Positions 1 to 11,724 are shown, counted from the first letter of the stretch. The stretch: DNA of 64,000 bases from Pascua guehoae (GCA_001600415.1 BCJX01000015.1:3382-67381), one strand, 5' to 3'. The notes: generated from the sequence alone by a model not told the origin. Translations and numbers: made by a program.

Positions 1-618
1 CCGGCTGCGCAACGCCGCCTCGATGAGATTGCAACTCTCCGCGAGACCCTCAAGGAGAACATCAAGGCAGCGCAAGCGCGTCACTCGGAGTTCTATAACC
101 GCAAGGTTAAACCAGCTCCACCCTACAAGGAGGGTGACCTCGTCTACCTCAAGCGCAAGAACATCACGTCACTCTGACCACTGTTCAAGCTTGACCGCGT
201 CGAACTTGGCCCCTACAAGATCCTCACCCCGACCAAGTCACCCCTGGTGTGGGTGATCGATCTTCCTCCCAAGCTGAAACGACTGCACCCCGTCTTCCAC
301 GTGCAGTTGTTCTGCCCGGCCAAACCGCCCTTGCCTGGCCAACGTCAGGAACCCGAACCAGCCATCCATGTCGACAGTGAACCCGAGTGGTATGTCGACA
401 AGGTCCTCGACTCTCAGTACGACAAAGAGAACGAGGAGGATAAGTATTGGTACCTTATCCATTGGCGCGGCTTCCCCGACTACGAAGACTCATGGGAACC
501 ATACCGCAACATCAAGGATGTGGGCGTTTTCCGTGAGTTCTACAAGGCCAACAAGGACAACCCGGAGCATTTCTTCCCCCCTGTTCCCGCTCCAAAGCAA
601 CGGCGCAAGCGTCGCTGA
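1..618 (+). pseudogene. Chromovirus integrase C-terminus with chromodomain, broken by a stop
   Basis: Frame 1 is open from base 1 to 174, meets TGA at 175-177, then stays open to the natural stop at 616-618. Before the stop lies the end of the integrase core/GPY-like region (residues reading EGDLVYLKRKN). After it come the GPYKIL and HPVFHVQL signatures. The chromodomain lies at about 385-560, with the aromatic residues of WYVDKVLD, YLIHWRG and SWEP visible. A basic tail (QRRKRR) closes the protein. The stop is best explained as a single CGA to TGA transition, because related elements have an Arg-Pro there. This copy cannot make a full-length protein without readthrough. Confidence 0.85.
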
Positions 619-738
619 ACAAACGAAACCCGGCAAACCGATCCAACGAAACGACTTACCTCGCCCCGATCCTGTCGACGCTGTCGATATCGATAAACGA
701 GGCCCGTCGGGACTTCGGCCCCTCTGTCAGGGGGGCAG

Positions 739-1119
739 TGTCACGATCTGGACGACTTAGTCATTTCTACGCGGTGTCGAAATCACGTGACCAACAATCA
801 CGTGACGTCACGACCTCCACCCGCACGGTCCGGTTCGCCACTCGAGACAACAAGCGACAAGAAATCATGCACGTCGCCTTGACAGCACACAATACACGCT
901 TCACGACGCCTCGCGAAGCACACACGCCGTACTGTCGCCCGTGCATGTCGGCGCTACTACTAGAGGCTCTACCGCCGACCCAGAGCACCACGCTTGTAGA
1001 CCAGGCCTAACTCCGTATCCCCTGCGCAGCTCCTGCTTGTACGCTCACTAGGGTACTTAGTTCAGCGCCGTCCGTAGTTTGTATCTCCAAGCCATGCAAC
1101 TACAAGTCTAGTCTCGACA
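739..1119 (+). repeat. Probable 3' LTR of the chromovirus
   Basis: The segment starts with TGTCACGA right after the polypurine tract. A candidate end is the TCTCGACA at 1112-1119, which gives an imperfect inverted terminal repeat with TGTC...GACA ends and a length of about 380 bp. Only one LTR is in the window, so the 3' boundary is a guess from the terminal motif and not from a pairwise match. Confidence 0.5.
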
Positions 1120-1769
1120 ACCAGTTGCCTCGGCACTTGCTCCCTCCGACACCTCCGCGGCGCCACCTCCGTCTCCGCTCCGTCCTTCCGTCCTTCCGCG
1201 TCCCCCTCCACGTGCATGTCGCAGCAACCCCCTGGCCCCAGCGCCTTCCTCTAGGTCATCAATCCCGTGAGTCCGACACCGTCTTGCAGGCCGAGACGGA
1301 GTCGCGGTGCTAGGTTTGTGTTCGGTTCCCAAGCCTTCACCGTTCGGCTCGTGACAGTCGGCATAGGGTTGGTCAAGGCAATTGTAAGTACTGACCAAAC
1401 GTCCCAACTCAACGGCCGGACCAAGTGTCTTGGCGGTAGACGAATCTGAAGGCATTTATAACACTAGTCGTGGCACTCTCTCATCATAACTCTCAAGTTT
1501 CTCCCATTCACAGCTTCACCGGTGTCAAATTGTTCGATGAATTTTATGACAAGTCACATGGTTGTTGCAGACGTGTCCTCACATTGTACGTGTTAGAATG
1601 TACATCTCCAGCCATATCCCCTCATACATGTCTTTTCGGATGAATTGTGACATTACATACACCTGGTCATTCATGTGCCCCCTAAAAGGAATAGACATGG
1701 CATGCTGCCTGAAGAAAGGTGTGAGAAAATAATGCAAAAATCTCGCGTCCTCCTAGAGGTACTGTAATT
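1120..1769. other. Intergenic, no gene seen
   Basis: Between the LTR end and the tRNA-like gene I see only short, non-conserved open frames. The first 200 bases are pyrimidine-rich; 1480-1760 is more AT-rich than the window average. No supported feature. Confidence 0.6.
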
Positions 1770-1830
1770 GGGCTCTTCCGGGACTCGAACCCAGGTCTGC
1801 CGCAGTGTGATACCCCTAAACCAAAGAGCC
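1770..1830 (-). pseudogene. tRNA-like sequence lacking most of the anticodon arm
   Basis: On the minus strand a 7-bp acceptor stem (GGCTCTT with AAGAGCC) encloses an A-box (TGGTTTAGGGG) and a B-box (GGTTCGAGTCC). The T arm pairs with one wobble. The whole molecule is only about 61 nt. Between the D arm and the T arm there are about 12 nt, where a tRNA needs about 22, so no proper seven-base anticodon loop can form. It is either a tRNA pseudogene with a roughly 10-nt deletion or the head of a tRNA-derived SINE. The pol III promoter boxes look intact, so it might still be transcribed. Confidence 0.55.
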
Positions 1831-2070
1831 GTGTTACGATGACTCGATTTGCTCTCGGACCCAGCACGCGGGATGTTAGCGTTGTGTTTGCGCTGCATTT
1901 ATGGCAATAATGACGTAGCTGTGTCTTCTGGGGCCCCATCTCCCCGAGATGGCCGACGGCTTGACACTCTCGTCACCTCTGTACCTCTATACAAACCTCC
2001 CACCATCTCATCTTCTCCTGCACCAACCCACTCTTCCCCCATCTCCTTGCCACTTGGATTTTGACGTACG

Positions 2071-3028
2071 ATGTCCAGCCCCGCCCGGACACCAGTCACA
2101 ATCGTGGGTGCCACTGGCCTCACAGGCTCCGCCGCCCTCTCGTGCCTCTTGGCCTCGCCCACCGCCTTCGCCATTACGGCCCTTACGCGCCGACCTGCGC
2201 CGCAGACCCCGCGCAACCCACATACGACGTACACCAACCGCGTAGGCGACCTCACGCAGGTTACCTCCAAGCCCGAGCCCATCGCGTCCCCGGGCAGTGT
2301 CTACGTCACGGCGCTGGCGACCACGCGCGCGGCAGAGGGGATCGCGCAGCAGGAGAAGATTGACCTGGTGCTGAATCGCGAACTGGCGCAGAGGGCCAGG
2401 AAGGATGGGGCCGAGACGGTGCGTAGGACTTACATGGGGTTAATTGTTGGTTTGGTCTGGGCTGACACGTCTTGTCCTGGACATTGCACAATTCCAGATT
2501 ATTGTCGTGTCTGCCATGGGAGCCAATGCGGCGAGCTGGTTTGCGTACCCGCGCATAAAGGGCCAGCTCGAGGAGGACGTCAAGGCCATGGGGTTCAAGA
2601 GCACCGTGTTCATCCGCCCAGCAGTCCTGCTTTACGAGGAGAGGTGTGTTTTCCGAGACATCTGACGACACTACTGATATCAAAGGCCCTCGGCTGGTCT
2701 TGCAGAGCGTCTCGTCGTGAACAGCATCAAGGGCCTGCGCTCCCTCGGTGTGCCGACTACATACCTGGGTGTGGATGGTGCCGAGTGAGTGGGGAGTGCA
2801 GGATGGCGGTACAGCGGCCAGCGATTCCGTTGTGCAGCACCTGATATGTCTTCATTCTGACTAATAACTTGTCTCGCTGACGTTGTCAGTGTTGGTGCAG
2901 CCATCGCACAACTCGCGACAAAGGCACCAGAGGGGGTCACTGCATTGTACGACCATGACATCGTTGCGCTGGCAAAGGAGTTCCGCGCGTCGCAACAGAC
3001 GCTCCAGAAGGGAAATGAGAACGAGTAG
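2071..3028 (+). CDS. FMP52: Fmp52-like NAD(P)-binding protein (HTATIP2 family)
   Basis: Exons 2071-2418, 2498-2643, 2686-2784 and 2890-3028 join in phase to give 243 aa. Near the N-terminus is a Rossmann dinucleotide-binding motif, GATGLTG, at residues 13-19. Further on come the family signatures TTRAAEG, VVSAMGANAAS, FAYPRIKGQLE and FIRPAVLL, then RPSAGLAE after intron 2. These match the Fmp52/HTATIP2 atypical short-chain dehydrogenase family; yeast Fmp52 is found at mitochondria. The introns are 79, 42 and 105 nt. The substrate is unknown for the family. The start codon is the first ATG and gives the Rossmann strand directly after it. The downstream side is empty for 1.4 kb. Confidence 0.88.
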
Positions 3029-4440
3029 CCCGGATCCCAGTCTCTCAAGCTTGCGATCCTTATCTATCACTGTACTTCTAGCTGCCTCTTCCAGTACACG
3101 GGAACATGTAATGCCTGGTGAATCGACTGACCGAACGTACCCCGCACCGCCGCAGTCGTTTGCGCCTGCTCTGCCAATGCAGAAACTCCAGTTTACCGAC
3201 GGGCCACATTGAACAGTGCTACCGGACAGCATTGCAGTGTTGGATTTCGACTCTAAAACCATGCCTCGTGCCATCGTATCCAACATTGTTCTGCTTATCT
3301 ACACATCTTGAGCTGCCAGCCCTGTCATAACTGTCCCAGCGGGGCGTTTTGGGCCAATTTCCAACACCTCCCCCGGTCCCCCGAGCGGAGCAAGGGGACC
3401 GCGGGCAAACGACGCGACCATGGTGGGGCGAGACGGCCTCTACTAGGCTCCATTCCATTCCACCGCTCCATGCTAGCTCGACGCTTCCTCGCTGCTGGCT
3501 GCTGGCTGCTGGCTGTTGGCTGCTCGCGACCCCTACTCCCTCCCCCCTTCCTCCGCACGCTTCCTCGCCGCTCGCTGCTCAGTACTCACTCACTCACTCC
3601 GTGCAACCGCTGGCTGCGCTCGCGGCTGCACGCCTCCTCGACGCGTCCCGCGCATGCTTATTGTTTTCGTTACGCTGATACGCGCTCGCTGGCGTAGATC
3701 CTTCCACACGCCCTCTCTTCGATACACCCTGTCTTCGACACACTGTGCCTTCGATACACCTGAGGCATCCCGTCAACGCGACCCAGGCGATGACGCACCT
3801 GTATCTGTTACTCCTTTCACCCCCCTCTCTTAGAGTTCGCCTCTTCTCATGGCAGTCACCATGCAAAGGAACCACTCAGTACACCTGCACCCTTTGTGCC
3901 AAGCGATGAGCACTATGCCCGACAGCAGCCACATCGAAGGCGACGAGAGCCCACTCTGCCGCTCCAAGCCGGTTGCCGCTGCACAACAGCACTGTGGGGC
4001 ACAAGCTCTGGTCATCTTGCTTTCCTCTCCAATATCCCAGTATTACGCTACACTGCTCGTCGCCATCGATACCACTTCCCATTTTGCCAACTCTGTCTTG
4101 CTTCTAGCCTCTACCCATTGCGCCGCATCTCCAGACCTCTTCCCCGGGAGTCCCCGCCCATCCCCGATGGCTCGGTTGGGCCGTGTTCAAACCGCGTCTC
4201 CGAGGGTATTGGGCGGAAATGAGTGCTGCGGCGCTTCCTCGCTGCCTCGTGTGTCCACTCCACCTCTCTGCCCCAATCACTATACGCAATATGCTCGTCC
4301 CTTTCACACCAGTACACCACGAAAGCACAACAACGCCGCTTTGGATCGACCCGCAAACGGAACTGCAAACGGAACTGTTCCCGCTCCCAGCCATATCCAA
4401 CCTTCCCTCATATCTCACCAATCGGACCCCTAACATCAAA
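3029..4440. other. Long intergenic stretch, no gene recognised
   Basis: About 1.4 kb holds several open frames of 70-190 codons on both strands. All have skewed, non-protein-like composition (His/Ser/Pro/Arg-rich shadows) and no splice-linked continuation. A short (CTGGCTG)n-like repeat lies near 3497-3527. The 3' end runs directly into the tRNA-Val gene. I see nothing else I can support. Confidence 0.5.
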
Positions 4441-4543
4441 GGCGATTTAGCTCAGTTGGTTAGAGCGCACGCTTCACATCTCACTCCTCGATCGAGGACA
4501 ACGTAAACGCGTGAGGTCGACAGTTCGACCCTGTCAATGGTCA
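4441..4543 (+). tRNA. tRNA-Val(CAC) with a 29-nt intron
   Basis: All four arms fold. The acceptor GGCGATT pairs with AATGGTC, with a G-G mismatch at 4:69 and a G-U at 2:71. The D arm is GCTC/GAGC, the anticodon stem CACGC/GCGTG, and the T arm GACAG/CTGTC with a TTCGACC loop. The anticodon loop reads TT-CAC-A, giving Val. An intron of about 29 nt (4479-4507) sits one base 3' of the anticodon, the standard eukaryotic position. A run of seven T follows at once, as expected for pol III termination. Confidence 0.88.
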
Positions 4544-4544
4544 C

Positions 4545-4551
4545 TTTTTTT
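4545..4551 (+). terminator. Pol III oligo-T terminator of tRNA-Val
   Basis: Seven consecutive T begin two bases after the tRNA discriminator base. Confidence 0.8.
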
Positions 4552-4832
4552 CGGGTGTGGCATGTGGGTCGGCCCATGCCGCCTATTGCCCTAAAAGACA
4601 TTTGGGGATTGCACCAAAAATCGCCCAAGTGGCTCGACCAAGCATGGTCGGGTCGGGCTAACGATAGTTTGACCTCTCAAACGTCAGAGAAATCTTTCTG
4701 GGACTCGTAGGTAGGTGTATCAGGAGGTGTGGGACTTTGAAGACGATGGGCGGCATGGTGCGTGGACGGCATGGTGTGCAGGTGTGGCAGTTGGTAGGTG
4801 GCAGTTGGCAGTCGGCAGTGTGGCAGTGTGAC

Positions 4833-4926
4833 TCACACACACACACACACACACACACACTCTCTCTCTGTGTGTGTGTGTGTGTNTGTGTATGTGTGTG
4901 TGTGTGTGTGTGTGCGTGTGTGTGTA
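4833..4926. repeat. (CA)n-(CT)n-(TG)n compound microsatellite, self-complementary
   Basis: About 26 bases of CA dinucleotides, a short CT run and then about 60 bases of interrupted TG dinucleotides. The CA and TG halves are reverse complements, so the tract can form a long hairpin. An ambiguous base N is at 4886, consistent with sequencing trouble in such a structure. It lies in the 590-bp gap between the tRNA and the 3' end of the next gene, which otherwise holds nothing I can name. Confidence 0.95.
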
Positions 4927-5134
4927 TCGCGACAGCGATACTGCGACCGCGTCCCACCCACACTTGACAGACCCCGAACATCGGCGACGGGGCTCTGGGT
5001 CCGCCTTGTGAGTAGAAACGGGCCAAACGGGCCCCAACCAGCGGCCCATGTCCCTCCCAACTTGACCAACACTGCATGCATCTCCAACTAGTTATATGTG
5101 CACCTGCCGACTAGATATATCACAGAACCAACTC

Positions 5135-8100
5135 TCACCACCCGCCATACTCGTCCTCGTCGTCTGCGCTCGCCGACGTCGATGCCGACGCCGACACAGA
5201 CGTCGAGGTCCACTGTGTATTCACGACGGGCGGGGCCTTTTGCCACCGCGCCTTGGGGCCGTTGCCGTTACCGTTGCCGTTACCGTTGCCGTTGGACTGG
5301 CCGTTACCACCACCGTTGGCGCCCTTGCCTGCGCGCGCGGCCCAAGTTGCGCCCCGCCCGACGTCGTCGGCGCTCGTCCAGTCGTTGAAGACGGGCTGGA
5401 GACCCTGGGGCTTCTTGTTCTTCTTGCCACGTCCCGCTCCCGCGCCGTTGGGATACCCAAAGACATTGCCGTTGGAGTTGGCGTTGGCGTTGGCGTTGCC
5501 TTTGCCGTCACCGTTGGCGTTGCCTTTGCCGTTACCGTTGGCGTACCCGTTCCCGTTGCCATTCGCGCTGCCGTTTGCGCCGCTGCTGCCACTCCCGTAC
5601 CCGCTACTGATACCGCTCATGCTCCCCTGCCTGCCAGTGTTCCACTGCGCGTGGCCGCCGCGACCACGGCCAAATGGCCCGTTCGGGGGCGGCGTCCAGT
5701 TTGGCTGGCCAGGGGGAGGCGCGCCTGTGCGCCAGTTTTCGACCGCACTGCGGGCGGGCGTGACGGCGTCGCTGGTAGGTTGGCTGTACGTCCCCATGGA
5801 CGCAGACGTCGACGAAATCCACTGGGTCGTCGCGGACGTCGTCGACGTGGGCGAGACGCCGGCCTCGCTGAGGGTGGGCGTGCTGCCGCTCGTACTGCGC
5901 ACGTGGAGTGGACTCTCCACCGCCGGCGGCTTGTAACCCGTCTTGTACGGCGTGGGGGTAAAGGAGAACGAGTCGTCGGCTCCAGGCGTGTCCCCCAACG
6001 TGTTGAGAGTAGCGGGCCGAGACGGGGTCTCGGACAGAATTGCAGCTTGCATGGCCATGCTCGCGGTTGCGGGGGTCATGGACAGCCGGCCTCCCATTGA
6101 CCTGGGCAGCTCGCTCTTGACGCTCTCGGGCGACGACTCGATTAACGCGTTGCGCGTAATCTCCACATGGGGACTGCCGCGCACACTGCCCGAGAGGAAA
6201 CTGGCCGTAGAGTATGGCGAACGCGGCGAGTTGGGGGCCAGGATGACCTCGTCCTCGCTGTCGCTGACGTCGAGGGGCTCGAGCTCGACAATCTCGACGC
6301 GCTCGGTAAGAGCCGCCCGCCGGCGCTCGGCACCGATCGTCGCGAGGCTCATCTCCTCGGGCTCCTCGTCGCTGTCTTCGCCCCAGTTGCCGATGCGTGT
6401 CGAGACGGGTACAATTGCGCCACGGAGAACGGGCTTCTTACCCTCCTTCTTCTCCAGGCGGCGACGCTGCTTCTCCTCGTCCTCGATCGAGACGATGCGC
6501 ACATCCGAGCGCAGCTTTGCAACCTGTAATGGCTCGAGCGACTCGCCCTCCTCGATCAGCACGCGCGGTGCAGGTGGCGGTGCCGGGGTGGAACTCGACG
6601 AGTCGTGGGACAGGGCGGGTGAAGCCCTGTCGGCGTCATTGGTTGGCGTGTCCGCACGCTCATCCCACGGCACAGATGTCTGTGGGAGCGACGGCCAGTG
6701 TGGGCTATCGCTTGATCCGTGAGCAAAGGGATCGGACGCGTGCGCGTCCAGCGCTTCGCGCGAGGGGAACCCTGCCTTGCAAGTTGGGTTGGGACACGCA
6801 AAGGCTGCGACAGGGGTGCGGGGATGGGCCACAGCCGCTGCCATAGACGATGTCGGTGACTTTGGTGTCGGCGAAAGCGGGAGCGGGATTGACTCTGCAC
6901 TAATCTCCCCACGCGCCGCCGCGCGCGCTGCAGCACGCTCGGCAAACGTCTTTGGCGCGGCCGAGATCGTTAGCGTTGGTGCTGGCTTGGCGGCGGGCGT
7001 CGTGAATGCCACAGGGCCCTGGTGCGGGTTGCTCCCGACCTTGAGGTCGTGCTTGTGGGCCATGTGCTGGGCCAGGTGCGAGTGCAGGTTGAAGGCTCGC
7101 TGGCAGAGGCCGCAGTGGTACTGACAGTCAGCATGATGCGAGGGAGCACGAAGAGAGACTGGACGAGACTCACCTGTATCCCACCAGACGAAACCTTGCG
7201 GCCGATCTCGCTCTTGTTCACTGTCGCCTGGAGGTCATGCGTGTCGACAAAATGCTGTTAACGTTGCGCGCAAAAGGACAGTAATTTGGAGATGGAACAA
7301 CAAGCCAGAGTCAGCTCCGGCTACTGCAGAAAGAGTAATTCCTACTCACGTTCTTCAAGGCCTGCTCGCTCGTAAACATCTTAGAGCACTTGGGCGCTTG
7401 ACACCTGTAGATGGTGCCGCTGTCGGCCCCTTTGGAATGCGACCCCGTAAGGTGCTGGAGAGCAGAACGACATGAAGGAATGCGAGATCGGACAAAGTAG
7501 ACGGGAGAAGAGCCAGTCAGTATTTGATTCCTTAAATGTTGAGGCAACAATGAAGGAGACCGCAATGCTTCTGGCGGTGAGACTCACATTGCCGAGCGAC
7601 ACGCGCGTCGCGAACGACCGCACACACTTGTTACACTTGAATTCTCCGCCCGTACCCTTCCATTTCTTCTGTCCTTGTCAGTCATCGAGCTGCAGCTTGT
7701 CTCGAGCATAAGCGTACCTTCAAATGCGGGGGTGTGTCGCGTGCGCTGGCCTCGTCCATGACCTCGGCCGCGCGCTCGGTCGACCCCCACCCATCGTCGC
7801 GCGCCGCGGGGTGTGCCGACGACGGTGCAGTGTTCTCTGCGCCCGTCTGAGAAGTTTGGGTAACCTTGTGAAACGCGTCGAGCGGGGTACGCGGCTCGGG
7901 CTCGTCGCCAGCTCCCCCGACGATACTCTGGCTGTACGCCGATCCCGCCGAGGAGGGGGGGAGCGCAATTAACGCCGCACGCACGGCTTCCAGAGCGCGG
8001 ACGGCGTGGCGTTCCCGCTCGACGAGGGCGAAGGCCTGCGAGTCGTGGGTGTCGAGACGGGGGTTCTCGTTGTACGCCTGTACCGAGGCTGGGGGCAGCG

Positions 8101-8728
8101 CTGCGAGCGCGACAGTGACGGCCTCCACGGCGCGGGCGGCCTGCTGCTCCCTTTCCGCCAGGGCGCTCAGCGTAAGTGGCTCGAGGCGCTGCGCGTCGTG
8201 GGCGTCGTGATCGGGCGAGCGGGGAAGCGGGGACGGTCCGAGCGCCAACACGTGTTTGGGAGCCGTGTCGAGACCGAGGGTGCTCTGTGGCGCAGGCTGG
8301 GTGGAGAGTACCGCTGCCGTCGCCTGAGCTGGCTGGGGGTGGGTGAGCGCCGACGGTGTCGGGGTACGCGCTTGCTGTGGTTGAACTTGCTCCGTCGTCT
8401 GTGAAGATGGGCCGAGCGGCGACGCAGCTTGGGGAGTGACAGCCGCCCCACCGTGAACCGTGTCAACAACAGCTGGGGCAGGAACGGCTGTATTGATAGC
8501 TGCTACAACAGCTCCAGCAGCTCCAGACCCCGTACCGTGCGCGATATGGCCTGCGCGAGCACCATGTCCGTCAACGTGCTTGACGTCCCCCGCACCCACA
8601 CCGACGCCAGCAGCGAGCGGGCGGTGCCGCAGCTGCGTACATTCGTGGCAGTGGCAGGTGTGTGACGGGGGACGGAGGTAGAGCACCGCAACGAGAACCG
8701 CGAGGAGCGCAATGACGAGCGTCTCCAT
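5135..8728 (-). CDS. C2H2 zinc-finger protein with N-terminal membrane segment
   Basis: Minus-strand exons 8728-7718, 7668-7588, 7454-7350, 7254-7174 and 7120-5135 join, all in phase 0, to give 1087 aa. Residues 4-20 are a strongly hydrophobic segment right after the start, ending in LYLRPP. An Ala/Pro/Gln-rich stretch fills residues 40-330. Three classical C2H2 fingers follow at about 349-370, 382-405 and 429-450. A fourth C2H2-like motif uses C535, C540, H553 and H559. The C-terminal half is disordered, with acidic patches and long Asn-Gly repeats near 5255-5570. Introns 2 and 3 fall exactly before the first zinc-binding histidine of fingers 1 and 2. The ATG at 8728 was chosen because it opens the hydrophobic segment; upstream is pyrimidine-rich leader. 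I do not recognise an orthologue. Confidence 0.75.
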
Positions 8729-9461
8729 CGCTGATCGCGGGTCTTGGGAGGGGAGTAGTTGGTGGAGAGAGGAGACAAGAGACAATAAGAGACAGCAAGA
8801 GACAATAAGAGACAAAGAGGTAGAGGCAAGGCGAGTCGAGGGGCCTACAGAACACGAGGCGACGGGGGCAGACGACAAAGGGAGGGAGGCTGGGTGGTGC
8901 GAAGCTTCTTGCAACAGCGCGCCAGGTTTTGATTTTGGTGCCTGAAAATGACAATAGCGGATGAAACCCACTCAAGTTCGCGAATGGGCAGGAGGGATCG
9001 AGGGACCCTGTTTCGCATGTGGCAAAGGCAAATCGCAATGCAACCCAAGGCCGAGTGGTCTCCAACCTCTGGTCATGCACACCCGGGCGCGTTCGATCGT
9101 CTTCTCTTGGGACACAATCATCGCAGAGGAAATGCTCGGCCGGATCATATCGAGTCGGATCAGTTGGTTGTTGGTACCAGCTCGGTGATACACGGAGGCC
9201 GTGTTTCTAGAACCTGGTGAGCCTGGTGACAGACCTTCGATAATGAACATAGACCATGGTGACTGCCAATGTCACAGCTCTAACACAAGTCACAGAGCCC
9301 CGTACTCGACACAGACGACAGATTCCACCCTGTTACTGGTTTACCCAGTAAACCGCCAGGCAGATCCTGAGCCTCCATCGTATAGGTCGCCCTCCAGCTG
9401 CCGTGACAGCGGCAGTCACAATTTCCTCACCCCCACTCCACTTGTATGACCGTGATGCATC
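8729..9461. other. Promoter/5' region of the zinc-finger gene and gap to MDV1
   Basis: About 730 bp. On the minus strand, 8730-8830 is a CT-rich leader with repeated GTCTCTTATT-like units just upstream of the zinc-finger start. The remaining part up to the MDV1 stop shows no supported gene. Confidence 0.5.
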
Positions 9462-11724
9462 TCACATTGCCCACACCTTGGCACAGCCGTCACGCCCGCC
9501 ACTGACGAGATACTTGTCGATGAAGCGCATCCGCTCGGCCGGCTTGGTGTGTCCGTTGACGACCAGACGGTCGTGTGCTTGGGTCGTGCGGTTGTAGACC
9601 TGGTGTAAGCGGGGACGTCGGATGATATCGTGGGACCATGGAGGGCAGAACAGGGAATATTCGCGTATGGCATGTGAACAAACCACCACCAGTCGTCCGA
9701 CCCATGCCCAAGTATCCCCAGTGACTCACCTCGACACCATTCTCGCCAACACACGCGACAACCTTGCGGCTGTCAAACTGCAGTGCCGTGACGGGGTACT
9801 CGTACCGGTGGAGCTCTGCGACGGATCCCATGCGCATATCCCATATCTGTGGGAGTGGTCAGTAGTCGTCGAATACAAACCACTCACCCTGATGGTCTTA
9901 TCCAAGCTGCCGCTGACGACGTACTGCTCGTCAAACTGGAGACAGGTGACGGGCGCCGTGTGTCCCGAGAGTGTGCGGTGCGCTTGCCCGGTACGCATGT
10001 CCCACATGCGAACGCCACCGTCGCCGCTTCCGGACGCGAGGGCGTAGCCCCAAAACTGGACAGCGCCCACAAAGTCCTGATACATGTCCCAGGTGCCGTC
10101 GGCGAACGCGGGCGTGGGGACAGCGAACTGGCCAGTAGGGGAGAGGAACTCGCTGGTCGGGTTCGCAGCCGGTGTCGTAGGGCCAGGGAGGAAGTCGTCC
10201 AAGGATGGGGACTTGAACGCGGCGATTGAAGGACGGTGCCTGAGGCGAGGCTGCTGCTGAAGACGGGCCTTGCGTGGCGATTCTGGCGGGGCGGGCGGGT
10301 TTGAAATGGCCCACAAGATATCCATAGTCTGCACACATTGGCCCGTCGTCACGTCCCACTGTCGGATCGTCTTGTCTGCCGAGCCAGTGACAAGGCAGCT
10401 GCCCTCGTAGTAGAGAGACGTGACGCTCTTGCTGTGACCCTCGAGCTTGCGCACACATGGGTTGCCTTCTTCGTCGGATGCGCTCGCCTCCGTCTCGTCG
10501 TCCTCGTTGGCCTCTGCGATGCGGTCAAGCGGGCTCTTGACAGCTGCCTCGTGGCTCTGGCGCTGCAGACGCTCCTCGTAGTCTTCGACAAGACGCAGGT
10601 CCCACATGCGCACGGCGCCGTCCGCACCACCTGTAAGACACAACGTGTCCTCAACCTGGATCGCCTTGACCATGCCCTTGTGGCCACGCAGCTGGCCAAT
10701 CTCTTCACCGTCACACAGGTCCCACACCTTGACCACGTCGTCCTGGCCCGCTGTCACCAACATGCCGTACGGCTCGTCAAAGTCGAGGGCTGTAACGGGC
10801 GCTGTGTGTGCTTTGATGGTCTGATGTGTTAGATAGATATAATGTCGATAGACGATCTACCCACGATAAAAGCAACTCCAGATGGGAGCTCGTCGTGCTC
10901 AGATGGCAGGAATGCTGGGCCGTGTCGCCGACGTGAGCTCTTGCTGACAGTGCTAGTCGACGCCGCGGGTAATGCCTTTGTACCTGCTGCGGAGGTCACA
11001 TGCGGGCTGGCCATGAGCTCTTGGACACCTTCGAGCTCGTCGTCGAGCTCGAGGCTCTCCTCCTGCAGCTTGAGGAGGGACGCCTCGAGGCGGCGCCGGA
11101 TCTCCTCGAGCTGGTCGATTTTCGCTGCGACCTCGTAGATTTCAGAGTGGATAATGGACTACAATCAGCACGCGCCCACAGAGGCAGACATACCTGGCGA
11201 ACACGGAGGTTTTCCTTATCCTGAGCAATCTCATCTGCCTGTAGGAGGAGGTCTTCGAGGTGGAGTTTTTCGTCGACCGACGCGCGTTGGTTGCCGCGTT
11301 TCCTCTTCCTGCGCTTGCTTTTCACGCCAACGCCGAGGCTCCCCGCGTTGTCTTCCTTTTCGCTTCCCTCGGTGAGGAGCCCCCGTGCACGGTCTCCAAG
11401 CTTCTTGAGCCCGAGCTTGTCGCCTCCGAGGTCATCGTCTACGATCCCGCCCCTCACCATACGGCGTCGCTGCTTGCTCAGCTCTGAGCTGGGGATCGTT
11501 GCGCGGAACCCTCGGATGAGCGACACTGTTGGCTCGGTCCCGCTCGGCCCCGCGTCAAGCGACAAGCGGGCGAGGACCTCGGCAGACTCGAGGATGGCCA
11601 GTGAGGTCGCTGTCGGTGGCACGCCCCCGAAGGTAACCGAGGGAAGGCTGAGAAAGGACTTTCGCGGTGCCGCCGACGAGCGGAGACCCGGTGCCGCCGA
11701 TCGTGCAGAGTACTTTGGCTGCAT
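9462..11724 (-). CDS. MDV1: Mitochondrial division protein 1 (Mdv1/Caf4), WD40 adaptor
   Basis: Minus-strand exons 11724-11194, 11158-10865, 10820-9888, 9846-9730 and 9599-9462 give 670 aa. The N-terminal third is unstructured with a basic KSKRRKRKRG patch. Residues about 145-235 form a Glu/Leu-rich coiled coil. From residue 276 on there are WD40 repeats, visible as VVKVWDL, AVRMWDL, TIRQWDV, GVRMWDM, TIRIWDM and a last GCAKVWAM at the C-terminus. A low-complexity insert lies between the third and fourth repeats. This order (extension, coiled coil, seven-blade propeller) is that of Mdv1/Caf4, which links Fis1 to the dynamin Dnm1 at the mitochondrial outer membrane. Yeast Mdv1 is 714 aa. Intron 1 is only 35 nt. 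ATG 11724 is the first ATG; an upstream frame continues only with GTG. Confidence 0.9.

Larger units (their letters stand above)
1..1119 (+). mobile_element. 3' end of a Ty3/Gypsy chromovirus (pol tail plus 3' LTR)
   Basis: The window opens inside the integrase end of an LTR retrotransposon. The + strand reads an integrase C-terminal segment and then a chromodomain. A purine-rich tract around 729-738 follows, and then a TGTCACGA start typical of Gypsy LTRs. Order (integrase, chromodomain, polypurine tract, LTR) fits a + strand chromovirus whose 5' part lies outside the window. The copy is not intact: pol has an in-frame stop. Chromodomain-bearing elements of this type are common in fungi and use the domain to target chromatin (family knowledge). 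Confidence 0.85.

Noticed and set aside
3849..4433. 194-codon + strand open frame before tRNA-Val
   Set aside because: No protein-like composition, no splice-linked neighbours, and competing frames of equal quality on the other strand.
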